Below, in pieces: positions 17,572 through 27,702 of a stretch of DNA of 64,000 bases. The first letter of the stretch is position 1; every line of letters starts with the position of its first letter. A model generated the notes under the pieces. It made no database searches. It had not been told where the DNA came from and was given only the letters and a program-made list of their open reading frames with translations. Made by a program: the position numbers and the translations under genes. Source of the DNA: Flavobacterium proteolyticum (lineage in GTDB: Bacteria; Bacteroidota; Bacteroidia; Flavobacteriales; Flavobacteriaceae); the NCBI RefSeq assembly GCF_015223105.1, contig NZ_JADFTZ010000001.1, forward strand, positions 124,001 to 188,000, given 5' to 3'.

Positions 17572-20500
17572 ATGAATTTTTTTAAAATTTTGACGCTATT
17601 AATTGGCTTATTTTTAATTTCAAATAAAAGTTTTTCACAGTGTTTTGAAATTGAAAGTATTTTAGTGGATGCATGTGATAACGGTGCCGACGAAGCATAT
17701 AATGAAATGTTCCGAATGCGAATTGGCGGAACAGCATTAAATACAAGTACTCTAAGCATTAACTGGCCAGCACAAACTTGGCTTGGATTAGTTCAAAATG
17801 CAACAACAGCCTCAAAAGTTACCCAATTAAATGCTGCTATTACTGCTGCTGGTGGATGTGGTCAAATTTTAGAACCAACTGGTGGGGTTCTCCCTGCTAA
17901 TTCGACTGTAATTGTGGTTACGAGTCCAAATTTAGACACCACTCTAAACTCATTTGGTGCCTTAACTTCAAATATTTACATGATTTTCCAAAACACTCCA
18001 GCATCAGCAAATGCAGGACATTTTGGAAACTATAATGCAACACCAGCTACACGAACCCTAACTGTTACATTTGGAGCAGGATGTTCAGATAGTGTAACTT
18101 ATCAAAGAGCGAATTTAGTTAATATTTTTGGAGCTGTTGGTGGTTCTGTAGCCGATTTAAATGGTTCTACTGTCAACTTCACTCCATCTGGAACAGCGTC
18201 TTATGTGAATAATGGTTGTATTGCTCCTGTTCAACCTTTTACTGTTGATGCTGGTAATACTCCTGTTACTGCATGTGCAGGACAAACGATTAACCTAACA
18301 GGTACTGCACAAGGACAAACTAGTGTTTTATGGACAGCAGGATCAGGTATTTTTTCTACTCCTAATAACTTATCAACTTCCTATACTGTTCCTTTAACAG
18401 CTACAAGCGGTAGTTCAATAACTTTAACATTAACAGCTACAAATTCTTGTGCTGCTTCAATTTCAGACACTGTAATTATTAATGTTGGGGGACCAAGTTT
18501 AACATTAACTTCAGGAACGGCTTCTCAAAATATTTGTTTGAATACTCCTATGTCGCCAATTACTTATACTTTTGGTGGTAGTGCAACTGGAGCAACGGTT
18601 ACAGGTTTACCTAGCGGTGTCAGTTTTGTAGTTTCGGGAAATACTGTTACAATTAGCGGAACTCCTTCTACAACAACAGGTTCACCATTTAGCTATACGG
18701 TAACAACATCGGGTGGTTCGTGTGGAAATGCTACTTTAAATGGAACTCTTTCTGTGAATACTGCTGGTTCTTTGAATTTATTTTGTGATGGTCCAAATTC
18801 AACACCTACTTCATTAGCTTTTGATTTTAGTAATGTAGGGCAAAGTAGTTTTACCTACAGCTATACAATAGATGGTGGAACACCAATCACAGGAACTCAT
18901 ATTTCGCCATCCAATTTTACAGTATCTGGCTTAACACCGGGACAAGTCGTAGTTTTTACTATTACAGCTAATGGTGTAGGATGTGTACCACCCGAAACCG
19001 TAAGTTGCACCACCTCATGTCCTAGTCCTACGTTAACTTTAACATCAGCAACAGGAACAAACACTCAATCAACATGTATTAATTCAGCTATTACTCCTAT
19101 TTCCTATACTTTTGGAAATGGAGCTACCGGAGTTACTGTTACTGGATTACCTACTGGAGTAAACTTTACTACTTCAGGAAATAATGTTACTATTTCTGGG
19201 ACACCATCTACAACGACAGGTTCGCCATTCTCTTATACTATTACAACGACAGGTGGTACTTGTGGAAATGTAACTCTTAACGGAACTATTACGGTAAATT
19301 CCAATCCAACTTTAGTTTTAAGTTCTGCTGTAGCCACTACAAGTCAATCGGTTTGTATTAATACTCCAATAAATACCATCACTTATACTTTTGGAGGAAG
19401 TGCTACAGGAGCTTCTGTTACAGGACTTCCAACCGGCGTTACTGCGACAACTTCTGGAAATACTGTAAATATCTCTGGGACACCAAGTACCACAACTGGA
19501 TTGCCATTTAGTTATACGATTGTTACAACTGGAGGATCATGCGGCACTATATCTCTAAACGGAACAATTACTGTAAATCCTAATACTACTCTAGTTTTAA
19601 ATTCTGCTTCAAGTACAACAAGTCAATCGGTTTGCATGAATACCAGCATTACTCCTATCTCCTACACTTTTGGTAATGGAGCTACTGGAGTTACCGTTAC
19701 AGGATTACCTACTGGAGTAAACTTTACTACTTCAGGAAATACTATTACTATTTCTGGGACACCAACTACAACGACGGGTTCGCCCTTTTCTTACACTATT
19801 ACAACGACAGGCGGTACTTGTGGAAATGTGACTCTAAACGGAACTATTACGGTAAATTCAAATCCAACTTTAGTTTTAAATTCTGCTGTAGCTACTACCA
19901 ATCAATCGGTTTGTATTAATGCTCCTATAAATACCATCACTTATACTTTTGGAGGAAGTGCTACAGGGGTATCAGTTACTGGACTTCCAACAGGAGTTAC
20001 TGCTACAACTTCTGGAAATACTGTAAATATCTCTGGAACACCAAGCACCACAACTGGATCGCCTTTTAGCTATGCGATTGTTACAACTGGAGGGTCATGT
20101 GGAACAACAACTCTTAATGGAATTATTACGGTTAATCCTAATACTACTCTGATTTTAAATTCTGCTCCAAGCACAACCAATCAAACGGTTTGTATGAATA
20201 CCAGCATTACTCCTATCTCCTACACTTTTGGAAATAGCGCTACTGGAGTTACTGTTACTGGATTACCTACTGGAGTAAACTTTACCACTTCAGGAAATAA
20301 TGTGACTATTTCCGGTACACCATCTACAACAACGGGTTCGCCCTTTTCTTATACTATTACAACGACTGGCGGTACTTGTGGAAATGTGACTCTTAACGGA
20401 ACTATTACGGTAAATTCTAATCCAACTTTAGTTTTAAGTTCTGCTGTAGCTACTACAAGTCAATCGGTTTGTATTAATACCCCAATAAACACCATCTCTT

Positions 20501-22743
20501 ATACTTTTGGAGGAAGCGCTACAGGAACTTCGGTTACAGGACTTCCAACAGGAGTTACTGCGACAACTTCTGGAAATACTGTAACTATTACCGGGACACC
20601 AACTACTACAACCGGATCGCCATTTAGCTATTCCATTGTTACGACTGGAGGATCATGTGGAACAACCACTCTTAACGGAACTATTACGGTTAATCCTAAC
20701 GTTTCTTTAATTTTGAATTCTGCTGCGAATACTACAAACCAAACCATTTGTGGTAGTACCAACATAACTCCTATCTCCTACACTTTTGGAAATGGAGCTA
20801 CCGGAACAACAGTCACAGGTTTACCAGCAGGTGTTACCGCTTCGACCTCTGGGACAACGGTAACTATCAGTGGGAATCCAACTGGAGTTATTGGAACACC
20901 CTACAATTACACCATAACTACTATTGGCGGATGTGGCTCACAAAGTTTAACAGGAACTATTACCTTAACTAATGGTACAATTCCAACTTTTACCCAAGTA
21001 CTGCCTATGTGTGCTGGAGCAACTTCGTCACCGCTTCCAACAACATCAAATAATGGTATCACTGGAACTTGGTCACCAGCATTTAACAATAATGCAACAA
21101 CAACTTATACCTTTACTCCTACTTCAGGGCAATGTGCTTTGAATACTCAAATGACAATTCAAATATATCCAGCACCAACTGTAACTGCAACGAATTTAAA
21201 TCCAACGTTTTGTTCAGGAGGCACAACTAATATTCAGTTAAGCAGTACTGTTCCAGGAGCCATTTTCTCATGGACCGTTACCGGAGTGAATGTGTTAGGA
21301 GCAGCAGGTGGAAACGGTAATTCTATTAATCAACTGTTAACCGTTAGTCCTGGAACTACAACAACAGTGGAAGTTATCTACACAATTGTAGCAGAAGCAA
21401 ATGGTTGCGTAGGCACACCAACACAAATTCGAGTTCAAGTTAATCCAATACCCGATGTAATAGTTTCAAATAACCCAGGTCCAATTTGTTCAGGAGAGAC
21501 TACTAATATTTCGTTTACAGGAAGTGTTCCTGGAACAGTGTTTAGTTGGGTAATTACTAACATTACAAACCTAGCAGGAGCTTCTAATGGAACAGGAACT
21601 AGTATTCAACAGACTTTAACAACAACTGGATTATCTCAAGGAAGTGTAACCTATCAAATTACTCCAACGTTCAATGGATGTGTAGGAACACCACAATCAG
21701 TAACGGTTTTAGTAAATCCGCGTCCAGAACTATTTACCAACCCTACTCATCCTCCAATTTGTAGTGGTGAAAACACTAGTATTAGTGTTAGTACATTTAA
21801 CAACAATACTACATTTACTTGGACTGTAAATGCGGTTGGAGTTAATGGTGCTTTATCTGGAACTTTTACTGGATTGTCAACCCTAATTATCCAATCTTTA
21901 ACAACTAGCGACAACACTCAAGGTTATGTAGATTATACCATTGTACCAAGTTCATCTGGCTGTACTGGAACACCAATTACAGTTAGAGTATATGTTAATC
22001 CATTACCTGCACCAATTTTAACTGATGGCGCAATTTGTGTGGATGAATTTGGAGTTCCATTCCAATCCTACACATTAGATTCAGGTTTAGATAATGCTAC
22101 TTATGATTTTGTATGGTATTTTAATGGAGTCGCGATTCCAAATTCAAACAATGCTACTTATACTGCAAATGCAGTAGGAACTTATGGTGTAATTGCTACA
22201 AATAGTGTTACGAATTGTGTTTCTTCAGATGTTACAACTATGGTAACTGCAAATGTCACTTCAGTAACACCAGCTGCAAGTATGGCTGTAACCCAAAGTG
22301 CTTATTTTAGTGGAAATGCCACTTTAACAGTGAATGTAACAGGAGGAAGCGGAACACTAATGTATTCTTTAGACGAAGGAACATTACAATCGTCAAATGT
22401 GTTTACAAATGTAAGTTCTGGACCCCATACCATAACCGTAATTGACACACAAGGATGTACTTATTTAACTTATACATTATTGGTAATTGACTATCCACAA
22501 TACTTCACTCCAAATGGAGATGGCATCAACGATACTTGGTACATTGCTGGTTTACAAAACACTGATATAATCAATATTTTTGACCGATATGGCAAATTAA
22601 TCAAACAGTTAAAAGGAGAAGAATTTTGGGATGGTACTTATAACCAAGAACTACTTCCATCAACAGATTATTGGTTTACAGTAGACTATTTGGAAAATGG
22701 TGCTAAAAAACAATTTAAAGCGCATTTCGCCATGAAACGATAA
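17572..22743 (+). CDS. giant secreted Ig-repeat protein with type B (CHU_C) T9SS sorting domain
   Basis: 1723 residues with a signal peptide ending SFSQ. The N-terminal domain (about 22-215, ILVDACDNGADEAYNEMF) resembles a lamin-tail type fold. PKD/Ig-like domains follow. Then comes a repeat array: a diverged copy near 310-400 and seven 93-residue units from 487 to 1134, each with ISYTFG(N/G)xATG, VTGLPTGV, TISGTPSTTTGSPFSYT and GGxCG. The units alternate between two versions. Three PKD-like domains (xxICSGETTNISF) follow, then a C-terminal CHU_C domain (about 1642-1723: YFTPNGDGINDTW, IFDRYGKLI, GTYNQELLPSTDYWF). CHU_C (TIGR04131) marks type B T9SS cargo, of which flavobacterial SprB-like gliding adhesins are examples. 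An adhesin role is inferred from architecture only. Confidence 0.9.
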   Translation: MNFFKILTLLIGLFLISNKSFSQCFEIESILVDACDNGADEAYNEMFRMRIGGTALNTSTLSINWPAQTWLGLVQNATTASKVTQLNAAITAAGGCGQILEPTGGVLPANSTVIVVTSPNLDTTLNSFGALTSNIYMIFQNTPASANAGHFGNYNATPATRTLTVTFGAGCSDSVTYQRANLVNIFGAVGGSVADLNGSTVNFTPSGTASYVNNGCIAPVQPFTVDAGNTPVTACAGQTINLTGTAQGQTSVLWTAGSGIFSTPNNLSTSYTVPLTATSGSSITLTLTATNSCAASISDTVIINVGGPSLTLTSGTASQNICLNTPMSPITYTFGGSATGATVTGLPSGVSFVVSGNTVTISGTPSTTTGSPFSYTVTTSGGSCGNATLNGTLSVNTAGSLNLFCDGPNSTPTSLAFDFSNVGQSSFTYSYTIDGGTPITGTHISPSNFTVSGLTPGQVVVFTITANGVGCVPPETVSCTTSCPSPTLTLTSATGTNTQSTCINSAITPISYTFGNGATGVTVTGLPTGVNFTTSGNNVTISGTPSTTTGSPFSYTITTTGGTCGNVTLNGTITVNSNPTLVLSSAVATTSQSVCINTPINTITYTFGGSATGASVTGLPTGVTATTSGNTVNISGTPSTTTGLPFSYTIVTTGGSCGTISLNGTITVNPNTTLVLNSASSTTSQSVCMNTSITPISYTFGNGATGVTVTGLPTGVNFTTSGNTITISGTPTTTTGSPFSYTITTTGGTCGNVTLNGTITVNSNPTLVLNSAVATTNQSVCINAPINTITYTFGGSATGVSVTGLPTGVTATTSGNTVNISGTPSTTTGSPFSYAIVTTGGSCGTTTLNGIITVNPNTTLILNSAPSTTNQTVCMNTSITPISYTFGNSATGVTVTGLPTGVNFTTSGNNVTISGTPSTTTGSPFSYTITTTGGTCGNVTLNGTITVNSNPTLVLSSAVATTSQSVCINTPINTISYTFGGSATGTSVTGLPTGVTATTSGNTVTITGTPTTTTGSPFSYSIVTTGGSCGTTTLNGTITVNPNVSLILNSAANTTNQTICGSTNITPISYTFGNGATGTTVTGLPAGVTASTSGTTVTISGNPTGVIGTPYNYTITTIGGCGSQSLTGTITLTNGTIPTFTQVLPMCAGATSSPLPTTSNNGITGTWSPAFNNNATTTYTFTPTSGQCALNTQMTIQIYPAPTVTATNLNPTFCSGGTTNIQLSSTVPGAIFSWTVTGVNVLGAAGGNGNSINQLLTVSPGTTTTVEVIYTIVAEANGCVGTPTQIRVQVNPIPDVIVSNNPGPICSGETTNISFTGSVPGTVFSWVITNITNLAGASNGTGTSIQQTLTTTGLSQGSVTYQITPTFNGCVGTPQSVTVLVNPRPELFTNPTHPPICSGENTSISVSTFNNNTTFTWTVNAVGVNGALSGTFTGLSTLIIQSLTTSDNTQGYVDYTIVPSSSGCTGTPITVRVYVNPLPAPILTDGAICVDEFGVPFQSYTLDSGLDNATYDFVWYFNGVAIPNSNNATYTANAVGTYGVIATNSVTNCVSSDVTTMVTANVTSVTPAASMAVTQSAYFSGNATLTVNVTGGSGTLMYSLDEGTLQSSNVFTNVSSGPHTITVIDTQGCTYLTYTLLVIDYPQYFTPNGDGINDTWYIAGLQNTDIINIFDRYGKLIKQLKGEEFWDGTYNQELLPSTDYWFTVDYLENGAKKQFKAHFAMKR
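19030..20974 (+). repeat. alternating in-frame tandem repeat array (7 x 279 bp, ABABABA')
   Basis: Seven units start at 19030, 19309, 19588, 19867, 20146, 20425 and 20704. The first six are exactly 279 bp (93 codons); the last is slightly shorter. Units 1, 3, 5 (A) carry TGLPTGVNFTTSG and TTTGGTCGNV; units 2, 4, 6 (B) carry TGLPTGVTATTSG and VTTGGSCGT. The true period of duplication is therefore about 558 bp. The seventh is a diverged A-like unit. Confidence 0.9.
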
Positions 22744-22745
22744 TT

Positions 22746-22779
22746 AAAAAAGAGTTAGTTTTTACTAGCTCTTTTTTTT
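22746..22779 (+). terminator. intrinsic terminator after the 17572 gene
   Basis: GAGTTAG at 22752-22758 pairs with CTAGCTC at 22765-22771 (one G-T pair), with flanking A-run and eight T's. Confidence 0.85.
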
Positions 22780-22813
22780 ACAAACATTTCAATTCTTACA
22801 AAAAAAATTGTAG

Positions 22814-22821
22814 TAATTTTG
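22814..22821 (+). promoter_or_regulatory. -7 element TAATTTTG of the AsmA-like gene
   Basis: Perfect TAnnTTTG match 24 bp before ATG 22846. It overlaps the alternative TTG start at 22819, which argues that the start is the later ATG. Confidence 0.55.
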
Positions 22822-22845
22822 CCCTATCTCTCTACAACTATAAAA

Positions 22846-25686
22846 ATGGAAAACTCAAAAAAAACATTACTCGTTAAAATTCTCAAAGTAACGGGAATCA
22901 CTTTTATTATTTCATTACTAATCATTGTATTATTACCGATCGTTTTTGCTGATACCATTACAGAAAAAGTAAAAATATTAGCCAATAAAAACTTAGAAGG
23001 AGAATTAAACTTCAACGAATCAGAATTATCCTTTTTCAAACATTTCCCTTCTTTAACATTGACGTTGCACGAATTAAATCTAAATGGTTCAAAACCTTAT
23101 AAAAACAAATCATTAGTTTCTGCAAAAGAAATAAGCTTTGGTATTGATGTTTGGTCAGTAGTATTTGGAAATCAGACTGAAATTGAAGAAATCTATTTAG
23201 AAGAAGCAAAAATTAATGTATTAGTCAACCAAAAAGGAGAAGCTAATTACAACATCTATAAATCGAATTCTAAAGACACGACAACTTCATCTGAAAGTGC
23301 CTCTTTAAAGTTAGAAAATATTCAAATCAATAATAGTCAGTTGGTTTATAACGATAAGTCAACTAAAATTCTTATCGAAGCAAAAGGTTTCAACTACAAA
23401 GGAAAAGGTGATTTACTAGCATCGAATTTTAGTTTAAAGACATCTGCTAGAATTGATAGTTTGAGTTTTACTTATGACAAAAGTGAATACTTAAAAAACA
23501 AGAAAGTAAAAGCGAATTTAATCACTAAAATCAATACCAACTCGCTTTCATTTATATTTGAGAAAAACGATTTAGTCATCAATAAATTACCGGTTGAATT
23601 TACTGGTTTCTTTGATTTCTTGAAAAATGGTTATCAAATGGATTTCAAATTAAAAACCGAAAACAGCGATTTAGATGACTTGTTCACTGCTTTACCTGCC
23701 GAATATGTTTCCTGGATGAACGAAACCAAAATGAAAGGAAAAACCTCAGCATTCTTAACTTTAAAAGGCAAATACATTGCTTCCCAAAATCTGAGTCCAG
23801 AAGTAAATTTCAATATTAAAGTGAGAGATGGTTATGTAAAACATGAAAAAGCGCCTTATCCCGTTGAAGATATTTTCTTGAATTTAGACACCAAACTTCC
23901 GAATTTAGACATCAATCAACTAAAAGTACGATTAGATTCGTTGTATTTTGATGTGAATAAAAACAAATTAAGCGCGATTTTAATTTCGGATGGTTTTGGA
24001 GAACAACTTAAAATTGATTCAAAAGTAAAATCAAAATTAGATTTGGCTTTTTTGAGTAATGCACTTCAAATTCCGAATTTCAAATTAGCTGGAAGTTTGG
24101 ATGCCGACATTGTTTCAAAAGGAGACTACATCAAAAAAGAAAAGAAATTCCCTATTACAAAAGGAAATTTTGAAATCAAAAATGGATTAATTCAAACCGC
24201 TTATTATCCAAAACCGATTCAAAATATCAATTTAAAAGCTAACTTGAATAGTCCAACAGGTAATTTCAAAGATGCTTCTTTTATACTTTCACCAGCAAAT
24301 TTCACATTTGAAGGCGAACCTTTCAACTTGAATGCTTCATTTAAAAATTTCGATGATGTCAATTATGATGTTAAAGCAAAAGGAACATTAAACGTTGCCC
24401 GAATTTACAAAGTATTCTCACAAAAAGGATTAGATGTTCATGGTTTTATCAAAGCTGATTTGAGTTTGGCAGGAAAACAAAGCGACGCTTCAAATGGAAG
24501 AATTGGTAATTTAAAAAACAGTGGAAGTCTTGAAGTAAAAAACATCAAAACCACCAGTGATTATTTAGCAAAACCATTCTTAATCGAAAACGGATTGTTC
24601 ACGTTCAATCAAGACAAAATGAACTTTTCTAATTTCAATGGAAAATACGGAACGTCTGATATTTCAATGAATGGAAATTTAGAAAATGTCATCAACTTTG
24701 TCCTTTCAGAAAATCAAATTTTAAAAGGAAATTTCAATCTAACATCGAATTTTTTGAATGTTAATGAATTTATTCCAACTCTAACTTATGAAACCGATGA
24801 AGAAGTTGAAAAAACAGAAGTTTCAGGAGTAGTTGAAATTCCTACCAATTTGAATGTTTCTATCCAAACAAATGTATTAAAAACACAATACGAAGACGTT
24901 ACGATTGAAAATTTAAGAGGAAATGTAATTATTCAAAACGGTAGTTTACAACTTTCAAATAGCAGCTTAGGTATCATTGGTGCTAACGCTAAAATGGATG
25001 CTTTTTATAAAAACGAAGGCTCACAAAAAGCTTATTTTGATTATAAAATCAATGCTTCTGAATTTGATATTAAACGCGCTTACAACGAAATCAAAATGTT
25101 CCGAGAAATCGTAACAGCTGCCGAAAGTGCGGAAGGAATTGTAGGCTTAAATTATTCCATCAAAGGTGTTTTAAATAATCAAATGGAACCTGTAATGCCG
25201 TCTTTAGAAGGAAGCGGAACGCTTTCAGTGAAGAAAGTTAAAATGAAAGGTTTTAAATTATTGAATGTCGTTTCGGCTAAAACCGAAAATCCAGACATCA
25301 AAGATCCTGATATTTCGAAAGTTGATATCAAAACAAACATTAAAAACAATATTGTAACTATCGAACGTTTCAAATTCAAAGTAGCTGGTTTTAGATTACG
25401 ATTTGAAGGACAAACGAGTTTAGATGGTAAATTAAACTTAAAAATGCGCGTTGGGTTACCTCCATTAGGAATCATTGGAATCCCAATTAAAGTATTGGGA
25501 ACACAAGAAAATCCAGATATCAAATTAGGAAGAAAATCTGAAGATTTAGAAGAAACGGAATATGTTGATGGTGTTACACCTATAAACACAACAGTTCCTA
25601 CTACTACAACTCCTAATTCAACAATTCAAAAAGATAGTTTGCCCAAAATTGAACCAACGGTTCCGGTTGAAAAAGTAGACAAATAA
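22846..25686 (+). CDS. AsmA-like inner-membrane/periplasmic protein
   Basis: 946 residues from ATG 22846; the upstream TTG frame extension is rejected because it overlaps the promoter -7 box. One N-terminal membrane helix (VTGITFIISLLIIVLLPIVF) is followed by a long periplasmic region of beta-groove type: NLEGELNFNESELSFFKHFP near the start and AsmA_2-like sequence at the C-terminus (ASEFDIKRAYNEIKMFREI, SVKKVKMKGFKLLNVV, LRFEGQTSLDGKLNLKMRVG). AsmA/TamB-like proteins are thought to help move phospholipids toward, or assemble, the outer membrane. The tail is Thr/Pro-rich and probably disordered. Single-gene unit followed by an unrelated gene. Confidence 0.85.
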   Translation: MENSKKTLLVKILKVTGITFIISLLIIVLLPIVFADTITEKVKILANKNLEGELNFNESELSFFKHFPSLTLTLHELNLNGSKPYKNKSLVSAKEISFGIDVWSVVFGNQTEIEEIYLEEAKINVLVNQKGEANYNIYKSNSKDTTTSSESASLKLENIQINNSQLVYNDKSTKILIEAKGFNYKGKGDLLASNFSLKTSARIDSLSFTYDKSEYLKNKKVKANLITKINTNSLSFIFEKNDLVINKLPVEFTGFFDFLKNGYQMDFKLKTENSDLDDLFTALPAEYVSWMNETKMKGKTSAFLTLKGKYIASQNLSPEVNFNIKVRDGYVKHEKAPYPVEDIFLNLDTKLPNLDINQLKVRLDSLYFDVNKNKLSAILISDGFGEQLKIDSKVKSKLDLAFLSNALQIPNFKLAGSLDADIVSKGDYIKKEKKFPITKGNFEIKNGLIQTAYYPKPIQNINLKANLNSPTGNFKDASFILSPANFTFEGEPFNLNASFKNFDDVNYDVKAKGTLNVARIYKVFSQKGLDVHGFIKADLSLAGKQSDASNGRIGNLKNSGSLEVKNIKTTSDYLAKPFLIENGLFTFNQDKMNFSNFNGKYGTSDISMNGNLENVINFVLSENQILKGNFNLTSNFLNVNEFIPTLTYETDEEVEKTEVSGVVEIPTNLNVSIQTNVLKTQYEDVTIENLRGNVIIQNGSLQLSNSSLGIIGANAKMDAFYKNEGSQKAYFDYKINASEFDIKRAYNEIKMFREIVTAAESAEGIVGLNYSIKGVLNNQMEPVMPSLEGSGTLSVKKVKMKGFKLLNVVSAKTENPDIKDPDISKVDIKTNIKNNIVTIERFKFKVAGFRLRFEGQTSLDGKLNLKMRVGLPPLGIIGIPIKVLGTQENPDIKLGRKSEDLEETEYVDGVTPINTTVPTTTTPNSTIQKDSLPKIEPTVPVEKVDK

Positions 25687-25776
25687 ATTTAGTAATAAGT
25701 TTTTATCAAATTCTCAAAATGTTTTCCTGCTTTGTGAAAAAGTCGTAATTTTACGTCAAACATCACAAGTAAAATT

Positions 25777-27537
25777 ATGGAAACGCATTTTGAAAGCAAT
25801 CCGCTGATTGACAGATTACCAAAACATTTAAAACAATTCATCAAACCACAAGTTTATGATGATTATACGCCTATTAACCAAGCCGTTTGGCGCTATGTTA
25901 TGCGTAAAAATGTAGATTATCTTTCAAAAGTAGCCCATAGTTCGTACTTAGAAGGTTTACAAAAAACGGGAATTGAAGTAGATAACATTCCTAGCATGTA
26001 TGGCATGAACCGCATTTTAAAAGAAATCGGTTGGGCAGCTGTAGCTGTTGATGGATTTATTCCACCTAATGCCTTTATGGAATTTCAAGCGTATAATGTG
26101 TTAGTTATTGCTTGCGATATTCGCCAATTAGAACATATTGAATACACTCCAGCTCCAGATATTATTCACGAAGGTGCTGGTCACGCTCCTATTATAGCGA
26201 ATCCAGAATATGCTGAATATTTAAGACGTTTTGGTGAAATTGGTTGTAAAGCGATTTCATCAGCGCGTGATTATGAATTATATGAAGCGATTCGTTTACT
26301 TTCGATTTTAAAAGAAGCAGAAGACACACCTGAAGAAGAAATCAAAAAAGCGGAAGAGCAAGTGGATTTCTTGCAAAATAATATGGGTGAACTATCGGAA
26401 ATGTCTCGTATCCGAAATTTACATTGGTGGACAGTCGAATACGGTTTGATTGGAACAGTTGACAATCCAAAAATCTATGGTGCAGGATTACTTTCTTCAA
26501 TAGGAGAAAGTGCTTGGTGTATGACGGATAATGTGAAGAAAATCCCATATGATATTTCGGCTGCCGATCAAAGTTTTGATATTACAAAACCGCAACCTCA
26601 ACTTTATGTAACTCCAGATTTCGCACATTTGAGTTCTGTTTTAGAAGAATTTGCAAATAAAATGGCATTACGAACTGGAGGATTATCAGGAATTAAAAAA
26701 TTGATTAATTCTAAAGCTTTAGGAACTATCGAATTAAGCACAGGACTTCAAATTTCTGGTGTTTTTACCAATGTTATAGAAGACGAAGGAAAACCTGTTT
26801 ATGTTCGAACTACTGGAAAAACAGCTCTATCCTACAGAGAAAAAGAATTAGTCGGTCACGGAACAGAATATCATGCTGAAGGTTTTGGTTCGCCTATCGG
26901 TAAACTAAAAGGCATCAACTTGGCGATTGAAGAAATGAGTCCAAGAGATTTGCGTGCGTATGATATTTACGAAGGCGAACAAGTAACTTTAGAATTTGAA
27001 GGCAATATCAAAGTAACAGGTGAAATTGTAACAGGAACACGCAATTTACAAGGCGAAATCTTATTGATTAAATTCAAAAATTGCACCGTAACTCATAATG
27101 ACACCGTTCTTTTCCAACCCGAATGGGGTATTTATGATATGGCGGTAGGTAAAAAAGTTATTTCTGCTTTTTCGGGTCCTGCAGATGTGAATAGTTTTGA
27201 TATGATTAATCACGTTCCGTCTTCGCAAACGATTAAACAGAAAAAATCGGCAGAAAGAGAAGAATTAGAAAAACTATACTTAAGTGTTCGCAATATTAGA
27301 GAAGGAAAACCTGCTACAACTACTTTAAAAGAAGCATTTGCTTCGGTTTCTGCTGGACATCCAAACGATTGGTTGTTATCTGTTGAAATTGCGGAATTGG
27401 CGAAAAAAGAAGGAAATTCAGATTTAGCAGATAAAGTTCTAAATCACTTGGAGAAAGTAAAAAGCAATCGTCCAGAAATTGTGCATTTAGTGGATAATGG
27501 ATTGGAGTTGATTTTTGAGAAAGAAGGGATTGTTTAA
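25777..27537 (+). CDS. long-form aromatic amino acid hydroxylase (phenylalanine 4-monooxygenase family)
   Basis: 586 residues. The catalytic part matches pterin-dependent hydroxylases that use Fe(II), O2 and tetrahydropterin. HEGAGH supplies the two iron histidines (H131, H136), and the glutamate is in WWTVEYGL (E221), followed by KIYGAGLLSSIGE as in the family. About 40 extra residues (KEAEDTPEEEIKKAEEQVDF...) lie between the second histidine and the glutamate. The usual HxLLGH-type motif is HEGAGH here. A C-terminal extension from about residue 310 to the end has no match that I recognise. Proteobacterial PhhA is about half this length. Probably makes tyrosine from phenylalanine; the exact substrate is unproven. 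Confidence 0.85.
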   Translation: METHFESNPLIDRLPKHLKQFIKPQVYDDYTPINQAVWRYVMRKNVDYLSKVAHSSYLEGLQKTGIEVDNIPSMYGMNRILKEIGWAAVAVDGFIPPNAFMEFQAYNVLVIACDIRQLEHIEYTPAPDIIHEGAGHAPIIANPEYAEYLRRFGEIGCKAISSARDYELYEAIRLLSILKEAEDTPEEEIKKAEEQVDFLQNNMGELSEMSRIRNLHWWTVEYGLIGTVDNPKIYGAGLLSSIGESAWCMTDNVKKIPYDISAADQSFDITKPQPQLYVTPDFAHLSSVLEEFANKMALRTGGLSGIKKLINSKALGTIELSTGLQISGVFTNVIEDEGKPVYVRTTGKTALSYREKELVGHGTEYHAEGFGSPIGKLKGINLAIEEMSPRDLRAYDIYEGEQVTLEFEGNIKVTGEIVTGTRNLQGEILLIKFKNCTVTHNDTVLFQPEWGIYDMAVGKKVISAFSGPADVNSFDMINHVPSSQTIKQKKSAEREELEKLYLSVRNIREGKPATTTLKEAFASVSAGHPNDWLLSVEIAELAKKEGNSDLADKVLNHLEKVKSNRPEIVHLVDNGLELIFEKEGIV

Positions 27538-27540
27538 ACA

Positions 27541-27702
27541 CATAGCCACAATAGATTTAACTTGATGTTGATTTAAGTCGTTTCACTTATCATAGAAAAC
27601 AATAGAAAATCATATTATTAAATCTTCCAAATTTCAAACGTAACTTTTGTTACTGAAAAGATTTTCAATCAAGTATATCTTTGTCAAAAAAAAGAAACAA
27701 TT
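27541..27702. other. short intergenic region between hydroxylase and rhodanese genes
   Basis: Contains the -7 box TATCTTTG at 27676-27683, 19 bp before the rhodanese ATG. TTTTG at 27645-27649 is 26 bp upstream, slightly too far for a standard -33. No terminator with a clear stem is seen for the hydroxylase. Confidence 0.4.

Noticed and set aside
19030-20974. Regular repeats considered as a CRISPR or other non-coding array
   Set aside because: Repeats are 279 bp, in frame, contiguous without spacers, and encode Ig-like domains.
22819-22845. TTG start at 22819 for the AsmA-like gene
   Set aside because: It overlaps the -7 box TAATTTTG, so it would lie at or before the transcript start.
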